Made by a program: the position numbers and the translations under genes. The notes under the pieces were generated by a model that saw only the letters and a list, made by a program, of their open reading frames with translations, did no database searches and was not told where the DNA came from. Positions 45,456-54,134 of a stretch of DNA of 64,000 nt are shown piece by piece. Position 1 is the first letter of the stretch. Every line of letters begins with the position of its first letter. The stretch comes from Uliginosibacterium sp. 31-16 (lineage in GTDB: Bacteria > Pseudomonadota > Gammaproteobacteria > Burkholderiales > Rhodocyclaceae), in the NCBI RefSeq assembly GCF_030730865.1, contig NZ_JAVALZ010000001.1, forward strand, positions 1,364,001 through 1,428,000, given 5' to 3'.

Positions 45456-45625
45456 CTTGCCGCAAGGTGGCTGGAGATCATTGCTGGATGCGGCTTTGCG
45501 CGAGGCCTCCGGGTGAATGCCGGTTTTGGCCTGGCGACGAAGCGGGCGATTGGCGCGATTGGCGCGCGGTGCGGAACCTCCGCCGGATCAATTTGCCGAA
45601 AGCGGATCGTGACCGGAGAACTCTC

Positions 45626-46756
45626 ATGCGCCTGCCTCTTGCCCTGACCCTGCTCGCCTGCCTCGGCAGCGCCCACGCTCAGACCCCCACCGCTTTGCGC
45701 TGCGATGCCAGCGTCGCGCCCAGCGCAGGGCGCGTACAGCTCACCGAAATCGCCCGCGGGCTGGAGAACCCCTGGGCACTGACCTTCCTGCCGGATGGGC
45801 GAATGCTCGTCAGCGAGCGCCCCGGCCGCCTGCGCATCGTGACCGCCGACGGCAAGCTCTCCGCTCCGCTCGCCGGGGCGCCGGCGGTGATGGCACGCGG
45901 GCAGGGCGGCCTGCTGGATGTGGCGCTGGACCCCGAGTTTGCCCGCAACCGCATCGTCTACCTCGGCTACGCCGAAGCGGGCGAAGGCGGTGCCGGCACC
46001 GCGATTGCGCGTGCCCGGCTCGATGACGCCGGGCTGGCTCTGCGCGAGCTGCGCGTGATCTATCGCCAGACGCCGAAAGTCTCCGGCAACGGCCACTTCG
46101 GCGTGCGCTTTGCCTTCGGCGCCGACGGCAAGCTGTACGCCGCGTTCGGCGAGCGGCAGAAGTTCGAACCCGCGCAAGACCCGCAGCAGAGCCTCGGCAA
46201 GGTCTTGCGCCTGAACCCGGATGGCAGCGTGCCGGCCGACAACCCCTTCGCCGGCCGCGCCGGCTGGCTGCCCGAGCTGTACTCACTGGGCCACCGCAAC
46301 CCGCAAGGCCTCACCCGCGAGCCGGGCAGCGACCGGCTGTGGCTGGTCGAGCATGGCGCGCGTGGTGGCGACGAGATCAATCTGCTCAGCGCCGGCAGCA
46401 ATTACGGCTGGCCGGTGATCAGCTACGGCGTGCACTACACCGGCTTCAAGATTGGCGAAGGCCAGAGCAAGCCCGGCATGGCCCAGCCGCAATGCTACTG
46501 GGACCCCTCCATCGCTCCCGGCAACCTCGTCTTCCACACGGGCGACAAAGCCGCCGGCTGGCGCGGCAACCTGTTCGTCGCCGCCCTCAAGGATCAGGCC
46601 GTGCACCGTCTCACGCTGGACGGCAGCCGCATCACCGGCGCCGAGCGCATCCCTGTCGGCAAACGCGTGCGCGACATCCGCGTCGGGCCGGACGGCGGCC
46701 TCTACCTCACTACCGACGAGACCGACGGGCAGATCCTGCGCCTCAGCCTGCAGTGA
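45626..46756 (+). CDS. PQQ-dependent soluble aldose sugar dehydrogenase (YliI-like)
   Basis: A 376-residue periplasmic six-bladed propeller enzyme. The signal peptide ends LGSAHAQTP. Motifs include GLENPWALTFLPDGRMLVSE, GGLLDVALDPEFARNRIVYL, SGNGHFGVRFAFGADGKLYA, YSLGHRNPQGLTREPGSDRL and SNYGWPVISYGVHY. Enzymes of this family oxidise sugars using bound PQQ, passing electrons to the respiratory chain. CCGGAGAACTCTC precedes ATG 45626; the longer frame from 45467 is not supported. PQQ synthesis genes are not in the window. Confidence 0.92.
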   Translation: MRLPLALTLLACLGSAHAQTPTALRCDASVAPSAGRVQLTEIARGLENPWALTFLPDGRMLVSERPGRLRIVTADGKLSAPLAGAPAVMARGQGGLLDVALDPEFARNRIVYLGYAEAGEGGAGTAIARARLDDAGLALRELRVIYRQTPKVSGNGHFGVRFAFGADGKLYAAFGERQKFEPAQDPQQSLGKVLRLNPDGSVPADNPFAGRAGWLPELYSLGHRNPQGLTREPGSDRLWLVEHGARGGDEINLLSAGSNYGWPVISYGVHYTGFKIGEGQSKPGMAQPQCYWDPSIAPGNLVFHTGDKAAGWRGNLFVAALKDQAVHRLTLDGSRITGAERIPVGKRVRDIRVGPDGGLYLTTDETDGQILRLSLQ

Positions 46757-46780
46757 AATGGCAGGGTTGTGTGTGATAGC

Positions 46781-46822
46781 CTGAAAAGCCGCATGGGGCG
46801 GGCGTCTTCAGCAGGCCTGCCT
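46781..46822. repeat. REP-like repeat after the sugar dehydrogenase gene
   Basis: CCTGAAAAGCCGC-ATG-GGGCGGGCGTCTTCAG keeps the hairpin arms. Another CTGAAGAAGCAGTCTGCATG fragment is at 46861. Apart from repeats and the terminator at 46969, the 259-bp gap to the chemoreceptor gene shows nothing. Confidence 0.7.
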
Positions 46823-46968
46823 GTAAACGCGCGCTATCTTTGGCTTAGCGGGATGGCTTGCTGAAGAAGCAGTCTGCATGCGCCTTTGTGGGCAGCATCA
46901 ATGATCGGCTGTGCTGCCGGCCGCAGGCAGTGTTTGCCTTGTTCAGGGGCGATTTTCCGGCAAAGCAG

Positions 46969-46995
46969 ACGGGCCGCGATTGCGGCCCGTTTTTC
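46969..46995 (+). terminator. Intrinsic terminator before the convergent chemoreceptor gene
   Basis: ACGGGCCGC, loop GATT, GCGGCCCGT, followed by TTTTCC. It points in the plus direction and would stop transcripts from the sugar dehydrogenase gene. Confidence 0.75.
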
Positions 46996-47015
46996 CTGGT
47001 GCGATGAATGCCCGT

Positions 47016-48638
47016 TCAGAGTTTGTAGGTCTGGACGATCTGCTGCATCGAGGCCGCCAGCGTATCAAGCTCATGGGCGGCGGCGGCGCTCATGGCAGCG
47101 CCTTCGTTGCCGACTTCCGCCATCTGCGCGATGCGCTCGACCTGCTGGGCAATGCTGTGGCTGGCGGCGCTCTGTTCGCGGATGGCGTCGGTGATCTCGC
47201 GCACCATCTCCACCGCCTGACTGCTCGTCTCGCTGATGCGGGCGATGGCCTGACTGGCGCCCTCGGCGCGGCTCACGCCGATACTGACGCGATCGACGGC
47301 AATGGCCATGCTGTTAACCGCGTCCTTGGCGCCATTGCGCACGCCGTCGATCATGGTGGTGATTTCGCGAGTGGAGTTGGCGGTGCGTTCGGCGAGCTTG
47401 CGCACCTCATCGGCCACCACCGCGAAGCCGCGGCCCTGTTCGCCGGCGCGGGCGGCTTCGATCGCGGCGTTGAGCGCCAGCAGGTTGGTCTGGTCGGCCA
47501 CTTCGCGGATTACCGCCACGACCGAGGAGATCTTGTCGCTCTCGGCCTCGACGATGCGGATGCGCGAGCTGGTTTCGTTCACGGTGCTGGCGATTTCGTG
47601 GATGTCCTGCACGGTCTGGCCGATGATCTGGCCGCCTTCCTGCGCATGCCGGCCGGAGTCCTGCGAGAGCTGGTTGGCCTCCGAGGCGCGGTCGCCGATG
47701 TGGCCGATGCTGACGGTCAGCTCTTCGATGGCGGCAGCCATGGCCGAGGCGGATTCGCTCTGCTGGCCGGAAGACATGGACACCTGTTGCGCGGTGCCGG
47801 CCATGTGGCGGGACTTGCCGGCGACATCCCTGGCGTTTTCGCCGAGGTGCTGCAGATTGCTCTGCATCGAGCCGATCAGGCGGTTCAGGCTGGCGCCCAT
47901 CCGGCTCAGTTCATCCTGGCCGGCTTCCGGCGCGCGGATGCGGAAATCGCGCTCGCCTTCGATGCGGGTAATCGCACCCTGCACACCGGCGAGGGTGCTG
48001 CGGATGCTGCGCACCAGCAGCAGGCCGAAACAGGCAATCAGGCCCACGCCGATGATGATGACGGCCCACGAGATGCTGCGATGACGGCTTGCAGCGGCTT
48101 CCGCTGCGGTGCGATCCGCTTCGATGTCCTTGAACAGCTGCTCGTAGTGGGCGTTGAGGCTGCGCGCTGCATCGGCCGAGGTCTTCACGACGGCATTGAT
48201 CAGCTTCTTGGCCTCAGGATCATTCGGGATGTTCTGGCGATTCTGCGCAACGACGGGCGCCAGCGAGGCTTCGAAAACCTTGAGGCTCTCCTTGTCGGCC
48301 TCCAGCATCTCCCGATCCTTCGGGTCGGAGACGAGCTTCTCGTAATTGCCCACCTCTTCCCACAGCACGGCCATGCTCTTGGTCATGGCCTTCTCGATCT
48401 TGTCCATCTCCTCGGTGGTTTCGGCCCTCGCGTGGTTATAGACATGCACACGTACGCGCAGCGACTGTCCGATGATCCGGTGCAGGGAATTCACCTGCGG
48501 CACGGTGACCGACTGGGCCTTGCGCAGCGAATCTGTCAGCGAACCCGTGGCCAGCATGCCGACCAGGCCGACGGTCAGCGCGGTGATCGCTGAGAAGATG
48601 ACGATCAGGAGCAGGCGGAAGGCGATGGTGGTTTTCAT
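47016..48638 (-). CDS. Methyl-accepting chemotaxis protein
   Basis: A 540-residue transducer. It has TM1 (about 5-28), a four-helix periplasmic sensor (about 30-190), TM2 (about 190-212), a HAMP region ([20 protein letters not shown] and [19 protein letters not shown]) and a signalling domain. The domain tip holds [20 protein letters not shown] and [18 protein letters not shown], the CheA/CheW contact. There is no C-terminal methylation-tether pentapeptide. ATG 48638 places TM1 correctly at the N-terminus. No ligand can be proposed. No che genes are nearby. Confidence 0.95.
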   Translation of the reverse strand: MKTTIAFRLLLIVIFSAITALTVGLVGMLATGSLTDSLRKAQSVTVPQVNSLHRIIGQSLRVRVHVYNHARAETTEEMDKIEKAMTKSMAVLWEEVGNYEKLVSDPKDREMLEADKESLKVFEASLAPVVAQNRQNIPNDPEAKKLINAVVKTSADAARSLNAHYEQLFKDIEADRTAAEAAASRHRSISWAVIIIGVGLIACFGLLLVRSIRSTLAGVQGAITRIEGERDFRIRAPEAGQDELSRMGASLNRLIGSMQSNLQHLGENARDVAGKSRHMAGTAQQVSMSSGQQSESASAMAAAIEELTVSIGHIGDRASEANQLSQDSGRHAQEGGQIIGQTVQDIHEIASTVNETSSRIRIVEAESDKISSVVAVIREVADQTNLLALNAAIEAARAGEQGRGFAVVADEVRKLAERTANSTREITTMIDGVRNGAKDAVNSMAIAVDRVSIGVSRAEGASQAIARISETSSQAVEMVREITDAIREQSAASHSIAQQVERIAQMAEVGNEGAAMSAAAAHELDTLAASMQQIVQTYKL

Positions 48639-48777
48639 GATCTGTTTGCGGGGAATGCGGGCGAGCTTCTGTTTGCGGCAATCTGCGCCACATCTTAAGT
48701 GTGTACGACGAAAAAAATTATGGTTTACCCGTATCAAGATGTCGGTTCAAGCTGCAAACCAGAGACGGCACTGCAGC

Positions 48778-49245
48778 TCAACTGGCGTGGGGCAAGGGGA
48801 TCAGGGCAATGGGGGCGCTGGCAGTGGCGACAGGTTTGCCGTCGGTGCTGCTGAGGGTGGCGCGGGTGTGGATGAGCAGGCGCCCGGCGCGTTCGACTTC
48901 GGCGTCGACGGTGAAATCGCCGGCCAGGGCGGGGCGCAGGTAGTTGGTGGTCTGGGTGACGGTGGCGAGCGTGTGGCCGGTGTCGGTGCGGGTGAAGGCG
49001 GCGAAGATCATGCCAAAGTCGAGCATGGCAGCGAGGATGCCGCCTTGTACAACGCCGTTGCCCTGGGTGAATCCGGTGTCGATGTGGAAGCTGGCGCGGA
49101 CGTGGTCGGGCCGGCAGGCTTCGATCTGCATGCGGAAGCTCACCGCAAGCGGGTTGGTGGTGACGGCGAGCGGGGCGAGGCCGGGGGCGAGGAGCAGGTG
49201 GTGGATGAGGGCACGTTCGGGGTGGTCGGCGAGGCTGGCGGACAT
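48778..49245 (-). CDS. PaaI-type hotdog-fold thioesterase
   Basis: A 155-residue acyl-CoA thioesterase. It contains GNGVVQGGILAAMLDFGMIF, where the hotdog helix motif normally holds HGG...A; GG and D are kept here. TVTQTTNYLRPALAGDFTVD and EVERAGRLLIHTRATLSSTD are typical strands. The ATG at 49245 is preferred to the longer frame. The preceding genes on the same strand are unrelated. The substrate is unknown. Confidence 0.85.
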   Translation of the reverse strand: MSASLADHPERALIHHLLLAPGLAPLAVTTNPLAVSFRMQIEACRPDHVRASFHIDTGFTQGNGVVQGGILAAMLDFGMIFAAFTRTDTGHTLATVTQTTNYLRPALAGDFTVDAEVERAGRLLIHTRATLSSTDGKPVATASAPIALIPLPHAS

Positions 49246-49423
49246 GGTGGCTCCGGCGTGAGCGTGGGCATGTCGGGAGTGTAGGCGTCCGCCCCGGCCG
49301 GGACGGACACGTCTGCCTGAGGGTCTGCCGCCTGGTGCTGCCAGAAGGAGGCCGGAACGGGGCGCTCGCGCCAGCGCCGGCGCGCTTGCCGAGGCTGGGG
49401 GCGCAGAGGGATGACAATGCCCA

Positions 49424-49714
49424 TCAGCGTGGGGCCGGTGGCGGGCTGCCGTTGCCGCCGGGACGCCCGCCCTTGGGTGCGGCGGCGAGAGTCCCGTTGC
49501 TGGTCTGGCAGATGCCGGTGAAGGTTTCGCCCTTGCGTCCGGTGAAGCTGACTTCGCTGCCCTCGGTCTTGCCCTTGCAGGCTGCGACCGCCTCGGGTGG
49601 TGGGCCCGGGGGCTGAGCGCTGCCGCCCGAGCTGCTGCTGGATGTGGCGGCGCCGGTGGCGAGGCTGATGAGCAGGAGCAGCAGGCCGCTGCCGTACACG
49701 AGAGGTCTGGACAT
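49424..49714 (-). CDS. Small exported protein with Cys pair
   Basis: A 96-residue protein. A signal or anchor helix (about 6-22, YGSGLLLLLISLATGAAT) is followed by a Ser-rich stretch and a small domain EAVAACKGKTEGSEVSFTGR...FTGICQTSNGTLAA with two cysteines. Relatives with the same EAxxACxGKxxGxxV pattern are common small exported proteins of unknown function. The tail is Gly/Pro-rich. GTGGAGCGTGTTC precedes the ATG. Confidence 0.7.
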   Translation of the reverse strand: MSRPLVYGSGLLLLLISLATGAATSSSSSGGSAQPPGPPPEAVAACKGKTEGSEVSFTGRKGETFTGICQTSNGTLAAAPKGGRPGGNGSPPPAPR

Positions 49715-49828
49715 GAACACGCTCCACGAAGTGGCTGGTCAGGCCAGTATTGGCGGGCGTACGCCACCCTGCCAAGCGACTTCGCAGCGATTCACGGTTT
49801 TTTGCATGGTCTTGCAAGTGAGGCGCCG

Positions 49829-49882
49829 GGAGAGCCGCATGCAGCCTGGATGAGCGGGCTGCATGCCCGGAGAACAAGGCTG
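49829..49882. repeat. REP-like repeat copy between exported-protein and cupin genes
   Basis: GGGAGAGCCGC-ATGCAGCCTGGATGAGCGGGCTGCATGCCCGG-AGAA. GCATGCAGCC pairs with GGGCTGCATGC to form a hairpin. It shares the AGAGCCGCATG start with the other copies but is a divergent member. Confidence 0.5.
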
Positions 49883-49926
49883 CGTGCGCCTGTTCAGGGC
49901 ACACGCGGAAGCCGGGTGCGGGAGGC

Positions 49927-50310
49927 TCAGCCCTTCACGAACATCGTGACCAGCGGCTGGTTGCCGACCTGGCGGCTCCAGTGACCGTGGATCGAGGGGT
50001 CGAAGGTGGCGCCTTCGGGCAGCACGTCGGCCGAGTAGAAATGCTCGCCAGCCAGAAACACGCGCGAGCTGCCGTCGGCCAGACCGATCTCCATGCCACC
50101 ACCGAGGATGAACACCCATTGCGGGGCACCGGTGCAGTGCATCTGGCTGCGGAAGCCGACCGGGCTCTGGCGGAACTGCACGCCGCTGGCGGCTTGCACT
50201 TGAGACAGGCGCGAGGCTGGCGTGCCTTCGGTCAGCGGGATTTCCTCGTCGCGAAAACGCGCACGGCCGTCGGTATCGGTGTACAGGATGACTTGGGTGA
50301 AGGTGGTCAT
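49927..50310 (-). CDS. Cupin-domain protein
   Basis: A 127-residue single-domain beta-barrel. It contains FRSQMHCTGAPQWVFILGGG and then MEIGLADGSSRVFLAGEHFY, matching the first and second cupin motifs, but some metal-binding histidines are replaced. The rest of the barrel includes HGHWSRQVGNQPLVTMFVKG. Function is unknown. A GGAAAACC leader precedes the ATG. A neighbour gene at 50334 is 23 bp upstream on the same strand. Confidence 0.8.
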   Translation of the reverse strand: MTTFTQVILYTDTDGRARFRDEEIPLTEGTPASRLSQVQAASGVQFRQSPVGFRSQMHCTGAPQWVFILGGGMEIGLADGSSRVFLAGEHFYSADVLPEGATFDPSIHGHWSRQVGNQPLVTMFVKG

Positions 50311-50333
50311 GGTTTTCCTTGAGTGAAAAAGAT

Positions 50334-50858
50334 TCAGCGCCCGGGGAAGTCCAGCAGCGAATCGAGAAAGGTTTTGTCTGCGCCGCGCAGGCGGGTGAAA
50401 TCGGCATCGATGCGGAGCGGCTTGAGGGGCTGCTCCAGAGCGGAGAGGATGCGCTGCGCCAGCGCACCGAGCAGGAGGGCGATCGGGATCAGGACGAAAT
50501 ACCCGGAGAGAGTGAATGCCCGGGATAGCTGCGGGGCGATGAAAAATGCGGCAACCAGCGCCAGGCTGAGCCAGCGCAAGGTGAGGCGGGCGCTGCGTGC
50601 GCGCCGGTAACGGCGGGAGTGCGTGGCACACAGCGGAATATCCAGTTTCACCTTGCGGTAGTGCAGCGTCAGCAGGCTGCCCCAGTGCAGCTTGCGCACG
50701 GCGGCTTCACCATCCGTCACGGCATTGCATTTCACGCAGCGCGGGGGCAATGCGCTGTTGCGCCGCAGGACCAGGGTCTTGCCGTCGCGCCAGTACTGCC
50801 TCTCCAGGAATAGATCCAGCTCCGCTTTGGGCGGGGCGTAGGGATTGATGGCGTTCAC
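50334..50858 (-). CDS. Zinc-ribbon membrane protein of unknown function
   Basis: A 174-residue protein starting at GTG 50858, which overlaps the comM stop (GTGA). The N-terminal INPYAPPKAEL box is seen in many small membrane proteins. A CVKCN pair (about residue 37) and a later LCATHSRRYRRAR could form a metal ribbon. Two membrane helices (about 92-106 and 112-130) follow, then a cytoplasmic tail. Translational coupling to comM is positional only. Function is not known. Confidence 0.7.
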   Translation of the reverse strand: MNAINPYAPPKAELDLFLERQYWRDGKTLVLRRNSALPPRCVKCNAVTDGEAAVRKLHWGSLLTLHYRKVKLDIPLCATHSRRYRRARSARLTLRWLSLALVAAFFIAPQLSRAFTLSGYFVLIPIALLLGALAQRILSALEQPLKPLRIDADFTRLRGADKTFLDSLLDFPGR

Positions 50859-52360
50859 TTGCGCGACTCGCCGGGCAGACCGCGCCGGTATTGCACGGCT
50901 TCGGCCACATGCGCAGCGCTGATCACCTCGGCGGAAGCCAGATCGGCAACGCTGCGGGCGATCTTCAGGGTGCGGTGGTACGCCCGGGCAGACAGCCCCA
51001 TGCGTTCGATGGCTTGCCGCAGCAGGGCCTTGGCCTTGTCGTCGGCCGGGCAATGCAGGTCGATCTCGCCGGCATCCAGATGGGCGTTGGCCTTGCCCTG
51101 GCGTGCGTGCTGGCGGGCATGTGCGGCGATCACGCGTTCGCGTACGCTGGCCGTAGATTCGCCAGTGGGGGCGTTCTGCAATTCGTCAGCCGAGAGGCTG
51201 CCGACTTCCATGCTGAGATCGATGCGATCCAGCAGCGGGCCAGAGAGCTTGCCGCGATAGCGCGCGACCTGGTCCGGCGTGCACCGGCAGGCGCGTGTGG
51301 GGTGACCAAGATAGCCGCAGGGGCAGGGATTCATGGCCGCGACGAACTGGAAGCGGGCCGGGAAATCCACGCTCTGGGCCGCACGCGAAACGGTGATGTG
51401 GCCGGTTTCCAGCGGTTCGCGCAGCGCTTCGAGGACGCGCCGGTCAAACTCCGGCAACTCGTCGAGAAACAGCACGCCGTGGTGGGCGAGGCTGATTTCG
51501 CCTGGGCGCGGGTACATGCCTCCACCCACCAGTGCCGGCGCTGACGCAGAGTGATGGGGCGAGCGATACGGGCGGGTGCGGAAGCGTGCCGGATCGAAGC
51601 GGCTTTCGAGTGACTGGATCGCGGCGGATTCCAGTGCGTCGGCTTCGCTTAACGGGGGCAGGAGTCCCGGCAGGCGACTGGCGAGCATGGATTTGCCTGT
51701 GCCGGGCGGGCCGTAGAGCAACAGCGAGTGCAGGCCGCTGGCGGCGACTTCAAGCATGCGCCGGGCCTGCACCTGACCCTTCACGTCAGCCAGATCGGGG
51801 TAGTTCGGTTCGCCGGTAAGTGGTGCGCCTGTGAAGGCTTCGAGCGCAGCATGACCGTTGAAGTGGGCGGCGACCTCCAGCAGATTGCGCGCAGGCAGGA
51901 TGGTGATACCTTGTACCAACGCCGCTTCAGAGGCGTTTTCGGCGGGCAGGATCAGGGTGCGGCCGGCTTGTGCGGCACGCCAGGCCATCGCCAGCGCACC
52001 GCGTACCGGGCGGAGTTCCCCGGAGAGCGAGAGTTCGCCGGCCAGTTCGTATCGGTCCAGCGTGGCGGATTTGATCTGGTCGGAAGCCGCGAGAATGCCT
52101 ATGGCAATCGGCAGATCGAAACGCCCGCTCTCCTTGGGCAGATCGGCCGGAGCCAGATTGACGGTTACCCGCTTGTTCGGGAACTCGAACTGGCAGGTCA
52201 GCAGCGCGGCACGCACGCGGTCGCGAGCCTCCTTGACCTCGGTGTCCGGCAGGCCGACCAGCGAAATCGCCGGCAGACCATTGGCCAGATGCACCTCGAC
52301 GGTGACTTCCGGCGCGTCCATGCCGCACAGGGCGCGGCTTTTCAGGAGAGCAAGGGACAT
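50855..52360 (-). CDS. comM: ComM/YifB family Mg-chelatase-like AAA+ ATPase
   Basis: A 501-residue branch-migration helicase homologue that promotes integration of DNA in natural transformation. The N-terminal Lon-protease-like fold (VTVEVHLANGLPAISLVGLP) is followed by the AAA+ core: Walker A LLYGPPGTGKSMLASRLPGL, GGGMYPRPGEISLAHHGVLF with the Walker B FLDELPEF, and the cysteine-bearing insert NPCPCGYLGHPTRACRCTP typical of YifB. Length is normal. ubiK lies 51 bp upstream. Confidence 0.95.
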   Translation of the reverse strand: MSLALLKSRALCGMDAPEVTVEVHLANGLPAISLVGLPDTEVKEARDRVRAALLTCQFEFPNKRVTVNLAPADLPKESGRFDLPIAIGILAASDQIKSATLDRYELAGELSLSGELRPVRGALAMAWRAAQAGRTLILPAENASEAALVQGITILPARNLLEVAAHFNGHAALEAFTGAPLTGEPNYPDLADVKGQVQARRMLEVAASGLHSLLLYGPPGTGKSMLASRLPGLLPPLSEADALESAAIQSLESRFDPARFRTRPYRSPHHSASAPALVGGGMYPRPGEISLAHHGVLFLDELPEFDRRVLEALREPLETGHITVSRAAQSVDFPARFQFVAAMNPCPCGYLGHPTRACRCTPDQVARYRGKLSGPLLDRIDLSMEVGSLSADELQNAPTGESTASVRERVIAAHARQHARQGKANAHLDAGEIDLHCPADDKAKALLRQAIERMGLSARAYHRTLKIARSVADLASAEVISAAHVAEAVQYRRGLPGESRK

Positions 52361-52411
52361 TCCGTTTCCAGATCAATCCTGCGCTTGTCGACTTTGGCCT
52401 TTTGATCGGGC

Positions 52412-52675
52412 TCAGGGCTCCGGATCTTCCTTGCGGGCGCTTTCCAGTTCGGCGATGCGCTTTTCCAGTGCTTCGATTTTTTCGCAAGCGCTCTGAAGCA
52501 GTGCTTTCTGCACTTCGAATTCTTCGCGGGTCACCAGATCAAGCCGCCCCATGGCACTGCTGAACAGGGCCTTGGCGTTCTTCTCGAAGTCCTTGGCCGG
52601 GCCGCTCTGCAGCAGTTCGGAGAACTTGTTCCCCATTTCTTCGAAGATCTGCGCGGGTTTGCCGGGATCGATCAT
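52412..52675 (-). CDS. ubiK: Ubiquinone biosynthesis accessory factor UbiK
   Basis: An 87-residue protein of the BMFP (YqiC) family. A first part (IFEEMGNKFSELLQSGPAKD) is amphipathic, then a coiled coil (LVTREEFEVQKALLQSACEK and IEALEKRIAELE) promotes trimer formation. UbiK helps organise late ubiquinone synthesis. ATG 52675 is chosen as AAGGAG stands 7 nt before it; the earlier ATG at 52681 would be too close. Confidence 0.9.
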   Translation of the reverse strand: MIDPGKPAQIFEEMGNKFSELLQSGPAKDFEKNAKALFSSAMGRLDLVTREEFEVQKALLQSACEKIEALEKRIAELESARKEDPEP

Positions 52676-52751
52676 TTCCATGCTCCTTGAATGAGGGCGC
52701 GCGAGGTGCGCGGGGTCGTGGCGAGTATAGCCCAGCACATCAGCAGGGCCA

Positions 52752-52781
52752 TGCACCAGAGTGATGCACCAGCGTGATGCG
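52752..52781 (+). promoter_or_regulatory. Two overlapping NtrC-like boxes upstream of torF-glnK-amtB
   Basis: TGCACCA-GAG-TGATGCA (52752-52768) differs in one base from the canonical NtrC dyad TGCACCA-N3-TGGTGCA. A second, TGCACCA-GCG-TGATGCG (52765-52781), overlaps it by 4 bp and has two differences. They lie about 110 bp upstream of the sigma-54 element, the usual distance for enhancer binding. Confidence 0.65.
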
Positions 52782-52876
52782 GCGTGGGCAGACTGCGCGA
52801 AAGCCGTGCCTCACCCTTTCGGGCAGGCCCTTTGAAAACTCCTTGAAAGCCTTGCTGTGACTGGGCTTCGCGAAAG

Positions 52877-52892
52877 TGGCACGAAACCGGCT
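52877..52892 (+). promoter_or_regulatory. Sigma-54 (-24/-12) promoter for torF-glnK-amtB
   Basis: TGGCACGAAACCGGCT has GG and GC 10 nt apart, the required -24/-12 spacing, and matches the -24 box TGGCAC perfectly. The -12 half is CGGCT against TTGCT. Transcription would start near 52903, 38 nt before the ATG. Confidence 0.7.
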
Positions 52893-52940
52893 AACAGGTT
52901 TCTCGCAGCGTTACTTTCACCCTCTTTCAGGAGCCTTACC

Positions 52941-53723
52941 ATGCGTTTGTCGATCATCGCCGCATCCCTGCTGTCTGCCCTGTCTGCCCTGCCTGCTCTG
53001 GCTGCCGATGAAGCCCCTGCTTCGCCGCACACCTTCACGGGCAACATGACGGTGGCCTCCGAGTACATCTATCGTGGCATTGCCCAGACTAACCGCAAGC
53101 CGGCCATTCAGGGCGGGGTGGATTACAGCCACAGCAGCGGCGTGTATGTCGGCGCCTGGGCCTCGAATATCAGCTGGCTGTCGGATGCACAGGTTGCCGG
53201 TGTCAGCGCGCCGGTCGAAATCGACACCTATGGTGGCTACAAGCATGCGTTCGGTGACGTGACCCTCGACGTGGGTGTACTGAAGTACAACTACCCGGGC
53301 ACCTATCCCGCCGGCTTCGTGAATCCGGATACGCTGGAAGGCTATCTGGGTGTCAGCTACAAGTTTGCCAGCTTCAAGTATTCGCGTTCTTTCTCCAATC
53401 TGTTTGGCGCCCAATCGGTGCAGGAAGACGGCAGCACGAAGAAGACGGACGGCAGCCAGTACTTCGACCTGTCCGCCAACCCGGAACTGGGCGCCGGTTT
53501 CACGCTGAACCTGCACGCAGGTCGTCAGCAGGTCGCCAACTTCCCGAATGCTTCGTACAACGATTACAAGGCTGGCGTGACGTATGACCTGAAGGGCTGG
53601 GCGGTGGGTGTGGCTTACGTCACCACCACGGCCAAGGCCAGTACAGGTGATTTTTATCGCAGTGCGCTGAATCGCGATCTGGGTGCCGACCGCATCGTAG
53701 TGTCGCTGGGCAAGACGTTCTAA
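52941..53723 (+). CDS. TorF-family putative outer-membrane porin
   Basis: A 260-residue beta-barrel protein. Signal peptide SLLSALSALPALAA then TGNMTVASEYIYRGIAQTNR, GGVDYSHSSGVYVGAWASNI and a C-terminal strand with aromatic end (RIVVSLGKTF). This family (TIGR02001, TorF) is thought to form a porin and often precedes glnK-amtB in betaproteobacteria. CAGGAGCCTTACC precedes the ATG. With glnK and amtB downstream and a sigma-54 promoter upstream it is likely nitrogen-regulated; its cargo is unknown. Confidence 0.88.
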   Translation: MRLSIIAASLLSALSALPALAADEAPASPHTFTGNMTVASEYIYRGIAQTNRKPAIQGGVDYSHSSGVYVGAWASNISWLSDAQVAGVSAPVEIDTYGGYKHAFGDVTLDVGVLKYNYPGTYPAGFVNPDTLEGYLGVSYKFASFKYSRSFSNLFGAQSVQEDGSTKKTDGSQYFDLSANPELGAGFTLNLHAGRQQVANFPNASYNDYKAGVTYDLKGWAVGVAYVTTTAKASTGDFYRSALNRDLGADRIVVSLGKTF

Positions 53724-53774
53724 TCATCTCACCCGGGGGTGACGCGCAAGCGTCGCGCCGGAATCAAGGAGTAA

Positions 53775-54116
<342 letters not shown>

Positions 54117-54134
54117 TCCAAAGGGAGTAGAGAC

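Noticed and set aside
46911-48593. 560-residue plus-strand ORF opposite the chemoreceptor gene
   Set aside because: The reverse strand encodes an unmistakable methyl-accepting chemotaxis protein.
48690-48735. Possible sigma-28 promoter before the chemoreceptor gene (TAAA followed by about 15 nt)
   Set aside because: The downstream half matches GCCGATAA at only 3-4 of 8 positions.
49140-49424. 95-residue ORF starting at ATG 49424, coupled TGATG to the small exported protein gene, with a Trp/Arg-rich start (RRRWRERPVPASFW)
   Set aside because: The first half looks possibly coding, but the second half runs out of frame through the thioesterase N-terminus and is low-complexity. Too weak to call.
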